A stretch of 64,000 bases of DNA from Porpolomopsis calyptriformis (GCA_951640195.1 OX621171.1:62001-126000); one strand, 5' to 3'; counted from the first letter of the stretch, positions 46,251 through 57,123 are shown. Translations and numbers: made by a program. Notes: generated by a model from the sequence alone, not told the origin.

Positions 46251-48337
46251 GGAGTTGGTGACTAGATCATAGAGTCAATTGTTAATGCCAAAGAAATTGT
46301 CCATCTGGATAACACAAATTTGAAGTCTTGGAGCTGGTCATTTTGGATTCAGAGCATGGAATTCATTGACCAACTCCTGACCATGTTCAACATTGGATGC
46401 AGATTGCTAGGTGTTTTCCTTGTTAGTGTAACCTTCCCAGTGTACCAGATACTGGAGTTGTTTTTGGTGGATTCAGGAGTCTAGAATTTTCTCAATAACA
46501 TACTCGATTTCATCATCCAATTGGAGAGGGGGAGGAGGAGGAGGAGCTTTTTGATTTGGAAAAGAGGGATGACTGTAAGGGGACAGGTAGGATTTGTTAA
46601 AGACCAGGTGTAAGCCCATCCCCTTGTGGGGGAGTTCAAGTCAGTAAGCTGAACAACCAATCTTCTCAACAACCTTGAAGGGCCTAAAACGTTTGTTGTT
46701 GAGTTTCTTCATAGCTCTATTGGTTTTGATGTTCATAGTGGCAAGCCAGACCTTGTCTCCAGGAGAGTATTTATGAGCAGGATGGGATCATTTGTCATAA
46801 CTAATCTTCATTTTCTCATTAGCCTGTTGAAGGGTAGACTCAGCTTCTCAATGGATGTATTTCATTCATTCAGTGAATTGGGTGGCAGATTTGTTTTGGA
46901 CCTCTCTTCAAGTATTGTTTCCTGACCAGGGGTGTTAACTGTAACTGACATAGAAGGGAGTTCAAGTGGTAGCAGCATGGATAGAGTTATTATAAGAAAA
47001 CTCAGCTAGAGCTAACCATTCCTTCCAATTGTCCTGATGGTGGTTAATGAAGATGCCTAAGTACTGCTCAAGCATCTGATTCATCTGTTCAGACTGGCCA
47101 TTAGTTTGTGGATGATAAGTGGTGGAAATGTTTTGGGTAGTGCCTAAGAGGCGGAAGAGGTTGGTTATGTATTTTGATATGAATTGTGGATTCCATGATC
47201 TCAAATGATCTTAGCGAAGCCTTCAGAGTTGAGTTTGATGTGCATGGGCTCAAACTTGACTGCCTTTGAGAATGAGTCGATAATCATCAGGATGGCATTG
47301 TATCCTTAACATTCAGGGATAGGTCCAATAAGGTCAACAGTGATTGTGTCCCAGGGGTGAGTTGGGGGATTGAAGGGATGTAAAGGGGTCTTCACAGGTA
47401 ATCAAGAGGCCTTGGTGGATTGACGGTCTCACAGCTGGAGATGTGCTGTTTCATATCTCAACAGATCATGGGCCACTAGTAATTGTAACATAGAACTTTA
47501 GAGGTCTTGGCAACACTGTAATGTCTGGATAGGGGATTGTTGTAATATCAGGCAATGATTTTGCCATGGAGAGGTTTGTCGACCAACATATAGATTCAAT
47601 CATTGAAGGTGAGGATACCATTGTCTTAGGTTTTCCAAGCATTTTCATGTTTTCTTTGAGGAAGCGTGACAGAATATTCCTTGTTATAGTAAGAATTCTT
47701 GATACGTGAGTGAAAATGGTCAGGTTCAATATCAAATTGCACTGGTTGGAGGTCTATTACAGGGTGAGAAGGAACAGAAAAAAGAAAATTGGGCAAAAGA
47801 ATCATGTCATCATTATCATCCACCCCCCTTTCAAAACCTGGTTGTCTTGACAGGATGTCAGCCTTCAAGTTGGCCTTACCAGCAACATGATGAAGGGTGA
47901 AGTGAAAGTCCTGTAACTCCATAAGCTAGTGAGCTTGATGTCTATTGAGCTTCTGTGGCTTCTTGAAGTACTGGAGGTTGGCGTGATTAGTCCAAACCTC
48001 AAAGACCTGTTTGGCAGACAACAGATGCTTGCAAAATTCTTGCAGAGCAGTCATTATGGTGAGCAATTCGTGATCATAGATTTGATAATTTCATTCTGCA
48101 GGACTGAATGATTTCAAGAGAAATCTGATGGGCTTCTAGATGTTTTCTTGTTTTTGTGAGAGTATAGTGCCTAGAGCATATTCAGAGGCGTCAGTCTCAA
48201 CACAGAGTAAGTCATAATCATTAGCGATAGAAAGAATGGGAGTGGAGGTAATGATAGTGTTGAGGACATCGAAGGCATCCTGATATTGATCAGTCTATTC
48301 AAAAGGAGTGTTCCCAGTTAAAATATTAAGAAGGTGG
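46250..48337 (-). pseudogene. Old Gypsy element A: RNase H, integrase and chromodomain part
   Basis: Read from 48337 downward: RNase H (YDLLCVETDASEYALGTILS, VEVWTNHANLQYFKK-like, FHFTLHHVAGKANLKADILS), integrase (STTYHPQTNGQSEQMNQMLE, then WLALAEFSYNNSIH), a GPY/F-like region and a chromodomain-like end (EIEYVIEKILDS..LQYLVHWEGY). Stops are frequent and include TAG and TAA as well as TGA. It continues at 50037-50172 and 57124-57864 once two insertions are removed. Confidence 0.75.
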
Positions 48338-50036
48338 TGTCACAACTGTAGTTGCAAGTCTTCTCATTAATCACAAGGCAGGCCTTGGAGCTTAATAAGT
48401 CCAGGAGGATATAGAAAAAGGTTCTGACAGGAACGTCTTCGTAAAGGGTAATGATTCCTTCAGTGTTAAGTTTGACTTCTACAAAGAAGTTCTGTTGTGG
48501 GTTAAATCCGTTACATGCCTCTGCTGAGAGTTTAGGGAATATAGGCATGAACAGTTGGCTCAATAGTTTTTGAGTTTATGTTTCTCTTTCCTTATTCTGA
48601 TGGAAAGGAAGTCTGATGATTCTGATTGCGTTCGTGCTACTACAAGTAATCTCACAGGAGGACGAAGTGATAATCCACTTCGCCCTCAGGGTTTATATAG
48701 TATTTCTAAAATAGGAGTCATTATGAGTCAGCCTCCGCAGTCACCCCATTTTCTATTGTTCACAGCCTCCGATTCAAGGTTTGTCATTGTTCCTAGTCAT
48801 ACTGCGGAAGGCTGTGTACTTCTGATGACTCAACTCTATTGGGCATAGCCCTTCCGCAGTATGAGGCTGTGTTGTCCTATGACTGGTTCCTATTGTTCTT
48901 CTGGTCATGAGATTGCCGTTGTTTCTATCTCTTGCCTGGCGTATCAGGTTTCTCTTCTTTGACTGAGGAACCCCCTTTTGGTCCTCCCCTTGTTCGTGGG
49001 CATATAAAAGGTGTGGAGTTGTATCCCTATGCTTCAGTTCAATCCTTGTCAATCATCATAACTCCCTCCCACCAAGGCCACTACGTCTGATTCTTCAAGC
49101 AGTCTGGAGTGGTGCACCGCACCACTCCTGTCTTCCTTGATTGCGATTCTTTCCACTACTACCTTCAGCGCACCCCTTCTGATGCCAACCTCTGTTGGTC
49201 CTCCTTCTCTTGTTTTGCTTGCAGTAGCCAGCACAAAGTCAGGAAGTGTCCGTATGTTCGCTAGCTGATCTAGCATGTTTGTGGCTTGATGGAGGATCCA
49301 CTTGGTATCTATCTTGTTTTGTCTTTATTAGTCTGTGTTTGTTGATAATAGGCTTTTCTCTTTTTAGCTTGGGATGATGATGCCCCTCCCCCTAGTTCCA
49401 AGCTCCCTTTAGAGGAGTGAGTTGATTGGAGTTCCAATCGTTGGGGGCATCCCCTCCCCTTTGCTGATCCTAAGCCTGAGGACTGGGCTGCCAGTCCCCC
49501 TTTCTACCCTTGGATGCCTGGTCCATTAAGTCCTCTATCTAGTGGTAATGCCCTCAACTCTCTCACTCTTCTTCATGATTGCTAACCCTTTATCTTTTAG
49601 TTGAAGATTTGTCCTTGTCGTCAACTAATGTTAATGTCAAGATTGAGGAAGAGGAAGTTCCTCCTAGTTTGTTGTGGAGTCCTACCAACGATTGGTTGGG
49701 TGAAGAGGCGAGGAAGATTGCAATGGGTTTTGTCGAGGGGAAGGCTGCTGAGCTGCAGGCTTCTGGTGGAGATACCAATGTGGCAATTTATTGGGGTAAT
49801 AAGTTGGCCGCATTAGATGGTCAAGTAGTTTCGAGTTTCGTAGAGTTCTTGAGGGATAGCATGGTGCAGGAGATTGCTAAGACGGACTAGTTTGATTAGT
49901 TAGTCAGACATGGACTCCCCCTTTTGTACAAATAGCTCCTGCCGCCAATAAAGACAGCCCCCTTCCAAAGAGAACAGACACAGAAAAGAAAAGAAAAGAG
50001 TGGAACTTTAAGAGAGTGAATGCCAATTTCATAACA
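48338..50036 (+). mobile_element. Element B: 1.7-kb TG..CA element, TSD GGTGG
   Basis: It starts TGTCACAACTGTAG and ends CAATTTCATAACA. GGTGG flanks it on both sides (48333-48337 and 50037-50041), and removing it restores the Gypsy A frame (AHLL to LTGNTPFE). TG..CA ends with a 5-bp duplication point to LTR-retrotransposon integration, yet I see no internal repeat of its ends. It may be a very long solo LTR or a non-autonomous element. It carries a TATAAAA near 49004, a 16-bp hairpin at 48798-48863, a Cys-rich segment (CWSSFSCFACSSQHKVRKCP, about 49190-49255) and an open stretch at 49579-49890. Confidence 0.65.
49579..49890 (+). CDS. Small ORF in element B, possibly the last exon of its gene
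   Basis: A plus-strand open stretch of about 100 codons, including NVKIEEEEVPPSLLWSPTND and a KIAMGFVEGKAAEL segment, ending at TAG. A splice acceptor (TATCTTTTAG, about 49600) lies just inside, so the first codons may be intronic. The Cys-rich stretch at about 49190-49255 could be an upstream exon. I do not recognise the protein. Confidence 0.35.
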   Translation: MLTLYLLVEDLSLSSTNVNVKIEEEEVPPSLLWSPTNDWLGEEARKIAMGFVEGKAAELQASGGDTNVAIYWGNKLAALDGQVVSSFVEFLRDSMVQEIAKTD

Positions 50037-50172
50037 GGTGGGCAATTCCAGTGAAATAATGGATAAAATGACAGTAGAAATTGCAGAATCTGAGGAATAA
50101 TTGAACATTGCATTTGCAAGTTGGAGTCAGCTAGTTAGTAATTCCTTGGACCTTAATCAGATCTATGTTGAC
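50037..50172 (-). pseudogene. Gypsy A: RT-RNase H connection fragment
   Basis: On the minus strand, sequence from 57124 continues here after removing element C: KGQVNIDLIKVQGITN, then VQLFLRFCNFYCHFIHYF and IAHLL. This is the thumb/connection region of Gypsy RT. It is isolated between element B on one side and element C on the other. Confidence 0.75.
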
Positions 50173-50531
50173 TGTCAGAGATATATTTTTTCTTTTTCCT
50201 TTACTCGTCTATCTCTATTTACATCAGACAGTTTACATCAATAGCCGCTTAGCCACCCAAGCTCCACTTAGTAATAGAAGGTGACCAAGCCATATCTATA
50301 TTTAGTCTACCATCACTTTCCTTATCTACATGACTCATCCATAGTCGTTACGACTCACACGTAGTCAGTATGACTCATACTTAGCTAGTATATAAAGCTA
50401 GCAGTAGATAGACTTAGGATAAGTCTGTTTCTTTCATTAACACCCCAATCAGTAGTCTTCTAATCCTTTAAAACCCTACACCCAGAGCCTGAAGTAAAAC
50501 CTTGCGATCAACCCTAGACTGCCGTCTAACA
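50173..50531 (+). repeat. 5' LTR of Gypsy C
   Basis: 359 bp, TGTCAGAG..TCTAACA. A TATATAAA box is at about 50390, and the predicted transcript start is near 50421. It differs from the 3' LTR at about nine sites; several are CpG in this copy and TpG or CpA in the other. Confidence 0.92.
50388..50432 (+). promoter_or_regulatory. LTR core promoter and predicted RNA 5' end
   Basis: TATATAAA is followed about 25-30 bp later by AAGTCTGTTTCT (50421-50432). That 12-mer is the exact reverse complement of the bases after the LTR (50532-50543), as expected if it is the 5' end of the RNA in a self-priming element. Confidence 0.65.
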
Positions 50532-50543
50532 AGAAACAGACTT
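50532..50543 (+). other. Self-priming primer-binding site
   Basis: AGAAACAGACTT directly follows the 5' LTR. It is not complementary to a tRNA 3' end (no TGG) but pairs perfectly with 50421-50432. This is the arrangement known from Tf1, where the folded-back 5' end of the mRNA is cleaved and primes reverse transcription. Confidence 0.75.
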
Positions 50544-50711
50544 CCTTCTTGCTCACTCCACGCTATACAACCCCTACTCTGTCTGGCCAGCACTGAAGGT
50601 CTTCACCCACCAGATCAATTTCACCACCCAGACATCAACATCGATTAGGCTTGCTCTCTCCCCTTGTATTCCCATCAAGCCCCCCAATATCCAACTGCCA
50701 CTGTTCCACCA

Positions 50712-52106
50712 ATGGTTTTGACTCATTCATCATCCACTATCCCTCTCTCCCAGGAAGGCTCTCTCCCTCCTGTCCCAGCTCCCTCCCATGACGAGATGGT
50801 TGACCCTGCCCAAGAACAAGAAGAAGAAGAAGAAGAAGAACAAGCAGGTCCCTCTCACTCAAAAGGGAAAGGTTGAGCTGAGGACAATGATGAGGATGAA
50901 GAGGAAGATCCACATGTAGCCTTCGAGATTATGAAGCAGGATTATCAACAATTGCTGCAGGTCCAACAAGACCAAGCGCAAGTGAGTCATAGAATCGAAC
51001 AACAACTTCAAGTATTAATGGCCAACCTCATAGGCCCCCAACCTGTCCCTGCCCCTCTTGGGCCATTTCCCCAACCCTTCCAAGCACCCCCAGTATTCCC
51101 CCAACCTGTCCCTGCCCCTGCCCCTGCCCCCGCCCCTGCCAAGATCAAAATGAACCCTCCTGATGAATTCTCTGGTGATCCCACCAAGCTTTGCAACTTC
51201 CTGCGTCAAGTGAAGCTGAACCATTTGGGACGACAAGGAATCTCAGAGGCCAACAAGATTATCTATGCCTTGTCATTTATGATTGGAGGAAACACAGAAC
51301 CATGGGCTGAGCGTCAAGTAGACGCTTACACAACGTTGAACTGGGTTGGTGCTGATTGGGCTGTCTTTGAACAAGCCCTCACCCGAGACTTTGGAGACTT
51401 GGACCCCAAGTCAACTGCTCAACTGAAGATCAAGGATGTCAAGCAGTTCAACAAGAGCGCAGAGGAGTACAACATCAATTTCAATTGATGGGCCCATGAT
51501 ACTGGATATGGACAAGAAGCTTCAGTGACTTTATATAAAGACGGACTCAACCCCTCCCTTTTGGGACAGATCTACCTCTCAGATCGTCAACCCACCACCC
51601 TCTTTGAATGGCAGTCTCGTGCTGCAGAACTTGACAGACGACATCGAGAATTCCTGGCTAGAACATCTTCTAAGCCCCAGACTCGTAACACTCGTATCAC
51701 CAACACCCCCTACCGACAAGGACCACCTGCTGGTCCCTCCACCTATTCCAACCCTGCTGCCCCCAGAATCAAACAAGAAGAAAAGCCTGCTTCACTAGGA
51801 GGAATTCCCAAAGGAGCATGTTTCAACTGTGGACGATTTGGCCACTTTGCCAGTTCTTGTCCTAATGCTCCTAGGATGAGTACTTCTGGTTCTGGAAGCC
51901 GCTCCTTCACCCCAGCAGCTAGAGGTCGTGGAGGAAAGAAACCTAGTCGAGGGACAAACATTCAAGTTCTGGAGACCTCAGCCTCAATTGAGGAGGTCAA
52001 CTCTAATGAAGATTCTCGTCAAGATTTCGAGAAGTGTGGTATCGTCAACTGGGAGCCTAAGAGGAAAGAAGAGCTGAAGAGAGCTTTGGAGAAACAGGGT
52101 TTTTGA
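50712..52106 (+). pseudogene. gag: gag of Gypsy C, interrupted by two TGA codons
   Basis: One frame runs from the first in-frame ATG (50712) to the TGA at 52104-52106, with internal TGA at 50874 and 51486. Features in order: a Ser/Pro-rich start, a Glu run, a Pro/Ala spacer, the capsid-like region (PDEFSGDPTKLCNFLRQVKL) and a CCHC knuckle, CFNCGRFGHFASSC (about 51819-51860). The first ATG is uncertain because the frame is open from 50649. Both internal stops sit where Arg is plausible. Confidence 0.75.
52097..52103 (+). promoter_or_regulatory. Candidate -1 ribosomal frameshift site GGGTTTT
   Basis: In gag frame the codons read CAG GGT TTT TGA, so G GGT TTT forms a canonical X XXY YYZ slippery heptamer right before the stop. 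A -1 slip enters the pol frame at 52103 (TTG AAC GGT). I did not identify a downstream pseudoknot. Confidence 0.6.
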
Positions 52107-55100
52107 ACGGTCCGGACAATAGCTCGTGCATTGCGGACTCCTTTTCTATGTGTACCACTACCCCTATGCAATCTATTTCTCAAATTCTTAGTGCACTTGA
52201 TTTGAGCGAAGAAGCTTTAACCATACCCCTTTGGTTGGAAACCACAGACACTGGTAGACGAATTGCCGCCAGTGCATTGATAGACTCTGGCGCCTCTGGA
52301 TGCTTTATAAACTGGAACTTCATGCAGGAGTGCGATATCCCTTTTTATCAATTGGAAGGACCAATCCCCATGCGGAACGCAGATGGGACAGACAACCAAG
52401 GAGGTCCCATCGAATATGCTGTAGACCTGTGGATGGAGACGCCAGATTTTCCTAGGGAATGAACCCATTTGGAAGTGATGAATTTAGGAGATATGATACA
52501 GGTTATCCTTGGCTACCCGTGGCTCAAACGTAACGATCCCCTGGTTGACTGGAAGGCTGGAACACTGACTTCACGTCAGACTGTGGCCCCAACCAAGACT
52601 TCTCAGGCTGGAGTGATAGTGTTACGAGTAGGCTCTACATTGAATGGCGACTCCTACACCAAGATTATCAGATTGGTCTCACTGGGAGACCATGCAAGAC
52701 CCACTACTGTGGAGGAAGATATGAAGAAGTATGTGCCGAAGAAATACTGGAGGCACTGGAAGGTGTTTATGAAGACCACCTTCAATGAACTTCCCCCACG
52801 ATGACCAGAATTTAACCATGCGATTGATCTCGAACCTACCTTTAGACCCAAGATCAGAAAGGTGTACAAACTCACTGAGTATGAACAGGGGAAGCTGAAT
52901 GAGTTCCTGGAGGAACAACTTGCAAGTGGACGAATACGATGATCAAACTCCAAACAAGCTGCCTCATTCTTCTTTGCTGCCAAAGGTGAAGAAGTTAATG
53001 CCCAAGGACAAGATGCTGGACTGCGTCCAATCCAAGACTATCGCTATCTGAATGCTTACACAATCCCAGACGCCTATCCCTTACCTCTCATCTCTGAGAT
53101 TATTCAACAAACCAAGTTATCAGAAGTGGAACTGTTCACAGTCATGGATATCTGATGGGGCTTTAACAATATTCGTATCAAAGAAGGAGACGAATGGAAA
53201 GGAGCCTTCAACACTCGATGAGAGCTGTTCGAGCCCACTGTTATGTTCTTTGGAATGCGAAACTCGCCTGCCTCCTTTCAACGAATGATCGACGTTCTCT
53301 TCAAAGAGGTTATCGATTCCAAACAGGTCCACATCTATATTGACGATATCTTGATCATGGGAAAGGACCTTACTGAACTCACCTATTGGACAGAACGAAC
53401 TCTAGAGATCATGGAGAAGAATCAATTGTCCTGCAAACCCGTCAAGTGCCAGTTCGAGAAAAAGGAAGTGATTTATCTGGGGATGATGATCTCTAAAGGC
53501 CACATTGCTATTAACCCCAAGAAGGTTGAGGCGATCAGAACCTGGCCTATCCCCCAGAAGAAATGAGACCTTCAATCCTTCCTTGGCACTGCCAACTTTT
53601 GGCAAAGGTTTATCAAGGATTACTCCCTGATTGCTCGTCCTCTTAATGAGCTCTTACGAAAGGATCAAGAATGGATTTGGACCCCTAGGCAACAACGTGC
53701 TTTTGATACCCTCAAGAATGCACTTACCTCTGCTCCTGTTTTGAGGACCCCGAAGCCAGACCTTCCTTACCTTCTGGAGACAGATGCTCTAGTGTTGCCC
53801 TGGGTGCAGTCTTGACCCAGAAAGAGAATGATGAAGAAGATTGGCACCCCATTGGCTTCTACTCCAAGACCCTCCTCCCAGCTGAACGAAATTACCCTAC
53901 CCATGACCAAGAGCTTTTAGCCATCATATCTGCCTTGAATGAATGGAGATACCTCCTGCAAGGGACATGGCAACCCATTATGATCAAGACTAACAACCAG
54001 TCCCTCCAATACTTCATGACCAGTCACCAACTCTCTAGACGCCAGGCTAGATGGTCTGAATTTTTAGCTCGCTTTTGGTTCAGAATCAGCTACCAGCCTA
54101 GAATCAAGAATAAGGCTGATGGACTCTCCAAATGTCCAGATCATTACCTGGAGTCTTATGAGGAGGTGGAGGACAAGGTCCTTCTGCCAAAAGAACTTTT
54201 TGTCAATGCGCTTTTCATCAATGCAATCATCAGTTTATCATCCCCCAACTTTTTATCCAAGCTTTGCTTCCATTCCCCCCTACCCCCTGAGATCATGGCC
54301 AAAATTGAAGATCCCTCTTCCAGATACACCCACGTAGATGGCATTGTGCGCGATGCTGGAGATCATATAGTTGTGCCAAAGGACGTATCTTTGTGCACAG
54401 AAATTATTCGATTGACCCACGACACACCCACTAGTGGCCATCCCCGCATTGAGAAGATGAAGGAACTGCTCCTCCATAATTACACATGGGAAGGTGCCCC
54501 ACAAGATATCACCAATTATGTGAAGTCCTGCCTTGCTTGTCAACAGACCAAGGTTTATCCACAGAAACCCACTGGACTTCTCCAACCGTTACCCCCTCCT
54601 ACTAAACCGTGGCAACAGATCACTGCTGATCTTATCATGGAACTCCCTAACTCAAAAGGATTCGATGCCATTCTAGTTGTGGTAGACAGATTCACCAAAT
54701 GGGCTCACTTCATCCCAACAACTGGAAACCTGTCTGCTAAAGGAACTGCTGCGCTATTTCAAGAACATGTCTGGAAGCACCATGGATGGCCAGAGAAGAT
54801 CATTACTGATCGAGGAACCCAATTCTCATCGAAGTTCGCTACGTCATTGAACAAACTCCTAGGAACCACTTCTGGGCTTTCTACCACCTATCACCCCCAA
54901 ACAGATGGACAAACCGAACGAACCAATCAAGAGTTAGAGCAGTACGTATGGCTCTACACTAACTTCATGCAAGACGATTGGAAAGACTGGTTAGCCCTGG
55001 CAGAGTTTGCTTATAACAACTGAGAACATTCCTCCACTCACCAATCCCCCTTCTGGCTTGAATATGGTCGACATCCTCACACCCCCTTATCAGTTCTAAC

Positions 55101-55677
55101 CCAAACCTCAAATCCCGATGCCAACGAGTTTTACGTGCAGCTTACTAGAGCTAGAGAGAATGCTGAAGAGTCTCTTCAAAAGACTGCTAACTCAATGAAG
55201 CTCTATGCTGATCAAAAACATCAAAAGGAACCCACGTTTTACGAAGGACAAAGGGTCTGGCTTGATGCCAAGAATTTGAAAACTGGCCGGCCCGCAAAGA
55301 AACTGGATGTCCACCGGCTCGGACCTTTTATAATTCTAAAACAAGTATCACCTGTGGCTTACCGACTAAAGCTACCGCTATCGTGGAGGATCCACCCCGT
55401 GTTTCACGTTTCACTACTCAAGGCTCTAGAGGAGAATCTCGATCCCCCCATTGAGGAAGATGATAACCTCTGACCACCTCCGGACGTGATCAAAGGGGAA
55501 CCCGAGTATGAAGTGGAACGTATTTTGAATCACACCCTAGGAAAACGAAATCGACAATACTTAATCAAATGGAAAGGCTACCCAATAGAGGCAGCTACCT
55601 GGGAACCACGATGGAACCTCAAGCATGCAAAAGACATCTTGATGAATTATGAAAAGTCTATTCAAGCGGTGACTTAA
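52103..55677 (+). pseudogene. pol: pol of Gypsy C: PR-RT-RNase H-IN-chromodomain
   Basis: Domains in order: protease with ALIDSGASGC (about 52275), RT with YIDD (about 53339) intact, RNase H (ETDA, then FYSKTLLPAERNY), integrase zinc finger (HDTP..H to CLAC, 54418-54540), integrase core with LIMELPNSKGFDAILVVVDR, the ITDRGTQF acidic motif and TYHPQTDGQTER, a GPFIILKQ region, and a chromodomain (VERILNHTLGKRNRQYLIKW, 55501-55560). In-frame TGA codons are at 52460, 52802, 52940, 53153, 53219, 53564, 55021 and 55471. A single-base deletion near 53790 moves the frame. Confidence 0.88.
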
Positions 55678-55786
55678 CTCTCTTTCATGAATACTACTAA
55701 CATCACGATCATTAAATCTCTTTTTCTCCTTTTCAATCTCCGACGACTATAAGGACTTCCCCTTCCCGACAATCATCAAAAGAAGC

Positions 55787-56485
55787 ATGAAATGCCCTGC
55801 CAAGTTCTTTATGCCCGCAAGTCGACTGGGAGGCATCCACCCTGAGGGAACCCCACCGCTTCTACCTCCAACCTCCCCCCCCGATTCTTCTTCCTCCTCT
55901 TCCTTGTCCGACAGTGTCTTGGTTACCCAATGGTTCAAGAAGCCGAAACGACGTACCGATACTATTGACAAGCTGGGATGAAATTGTAACTACCAAGGGC
56001 TCCCCTTTGCCAAGGTCGAGCACCTATCTGGGTGCCCCGGAACCTATGTCCCTTTTATCTCTGGAGCATGTCGATGCGAACTTAACTATGACTGTCACTG
56101 GTACACGTTCGACAAGGACAGCGACTTTGATGACAAGAAGAATCAACTTGAAGATTGGCTGGAGGCGTACCAAGTTGGGCGCCAACTTTTGATGGTTATA
56201 CCAGACCAGGATGAATCCGACGTCACCACCCCCACTATCCCCGAAGACCCCATCTCGCACCGCATCCATCGCGTTGCTGACTGACTCTATACTGCCCGGA
56301 ACGGGTACCACTTGATGATGGATGCCAAGTACGAAAGGATCCTTGACCTGGAGGAGAATGCTGTGATGTGTAGGGAGCTGGCTGAAACTTGGTTGCGACA
56401 TGCCTGGGAGTTGGACAGCCGTTACCACTGGTTTGACCCAGATGGACACCTGCTTCAACCCCCAGTTTATAATGGTGCGACCTAG
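55787..56485 (+). pseudogene. Extra ORF downstream of pol in Gypsy C (ORF3)
   Basis: From ATG 55787 one frame runs 232 codons to TAG at 56483-56485, broken only by TGA at 55979 and 56282. The product starts MKCPAKFFMPASRLGG, has a Pro/Ser-rich segment, a basic KKPKRRTDT, then a Cys-rich region (CNYQGLPF, CPGTYVPFISGACRCELNY, DCHW) and an acidic, Trp-rich end. I do not recognise it. It has no clear signal peptide or transmembrane segment, so an envelope protein is unlikely. Sharing only TGA stops with gag and pol suggests it was a real gene of the element. Confidence 0.6.
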
Positions 56486-56749
56486 GGACCGGATGCTGTT
56501 TCCAAACAAACAGTATTCCTTACGCCTCCCTTCTGGATGTGTGGTTAGAGAAGGTGATATCTACTGGAGAGTTGAGGAAAAGTATACCTAGTGGATAGTC
56601 TTTGATCTGACAACTATCCACTCATCCCTCCTCTTCATTGCTCACCCATCTCATTACCCCTCTACCCACCTCTACCATCCCTTTACACCTCCCCTTGACA
56701 CCCTTCCTTCGCTTCGAAGGGTCTTCTCAAAATTCAGGATGAATTTCCC

Positions 56750-56764
56750 TTTTGTGGAGGTGAA
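56750..56764 (+). other. Polypurine tract of Gypsy C
   Basis: TGTGGAGGTGAA immediately precedes the 3' LTR, the normal place for plus-strand priming. It is short and interrupted. Confidence 0.5.
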
Positions 56765-57123
56765 TGTCAGAGATATATTTTTTCTTTTTCCTTTACTCGT
56801 CTATCTCTATTTACATCAGACAGTTTACATCAATAGCTGCTTAGCCACCCAAGCTCTGCTAAGTAATAGAAGGTGACCAAGCCATATCTATATTTAGTCT
56901 ACCATCACTTTCCTTATCTACATGACTCATCCATAGTTGTTACGACTCACACATAGTCAGTATGACTCATACTTAGCTAGTATATAAAGCTAGCAGTAGA
57001 TAGACTTAGGATAAGTCTGTTTCTTTCATTAACACCCCAATCAGTAGTCTTCCAATCCTTTAAAACCCTACACCCAGAGCCTGAAGTAAAACCTTGCGAT
57101 CAACCCTAGACTGCTGTCTAACA
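56765..57123 (+). repeat. 3' LTR of Gypsy C
   Basis: 359 bp, same ends and length as the 5' LTR, followed by the TTGAC target-site duplication. It has T or A at several positions where the 5' LTR has CpG. Confidence 0.92.

Larger units (their letters stand above)
50173..57123 (+). mobile_element. Gypsy element C: nearly complete chromodomain LTR retrotransposon, TSD TTGAC
   Basis: 6951 bp with direct LTRs (50173-50531 and 56765-57123) and TTGAC at 50168-50172 and 57124-57128. Inside are a self-priming site, gag with a zinc knuckle, a -1 frameshift site, pol with protease, RT, RNase H, integrase and chromodomain, and an extra ORF. Order and chromodomain place it in the chromovirus branch of Ty3/Gypsy, near the Tf1/sushi group. 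The LTRs differ at roughly nine positions, so it is young. Twelve in-frame TGA codons and one 1-nt deletion near 53790 make it inactive as read. Confidence 0.92.

Noticed and set aside
50664..56485. Alternative genetic code with TGA as Arg or Trp for the whole organism
   Set aside because: The 1648-codon gene at 382-5749, the FAS segments and the 331-aa ORF contain no internal in-frame TGA in their well-read parts; the pattern is limited to repeats and one repeat-like gene.
50173..57123. Retroviral-type envelope gene in Gypsy C
   Set aside because: The downstream ORF lacks a visible signal peptide, transmembrane segment or cleavage site.
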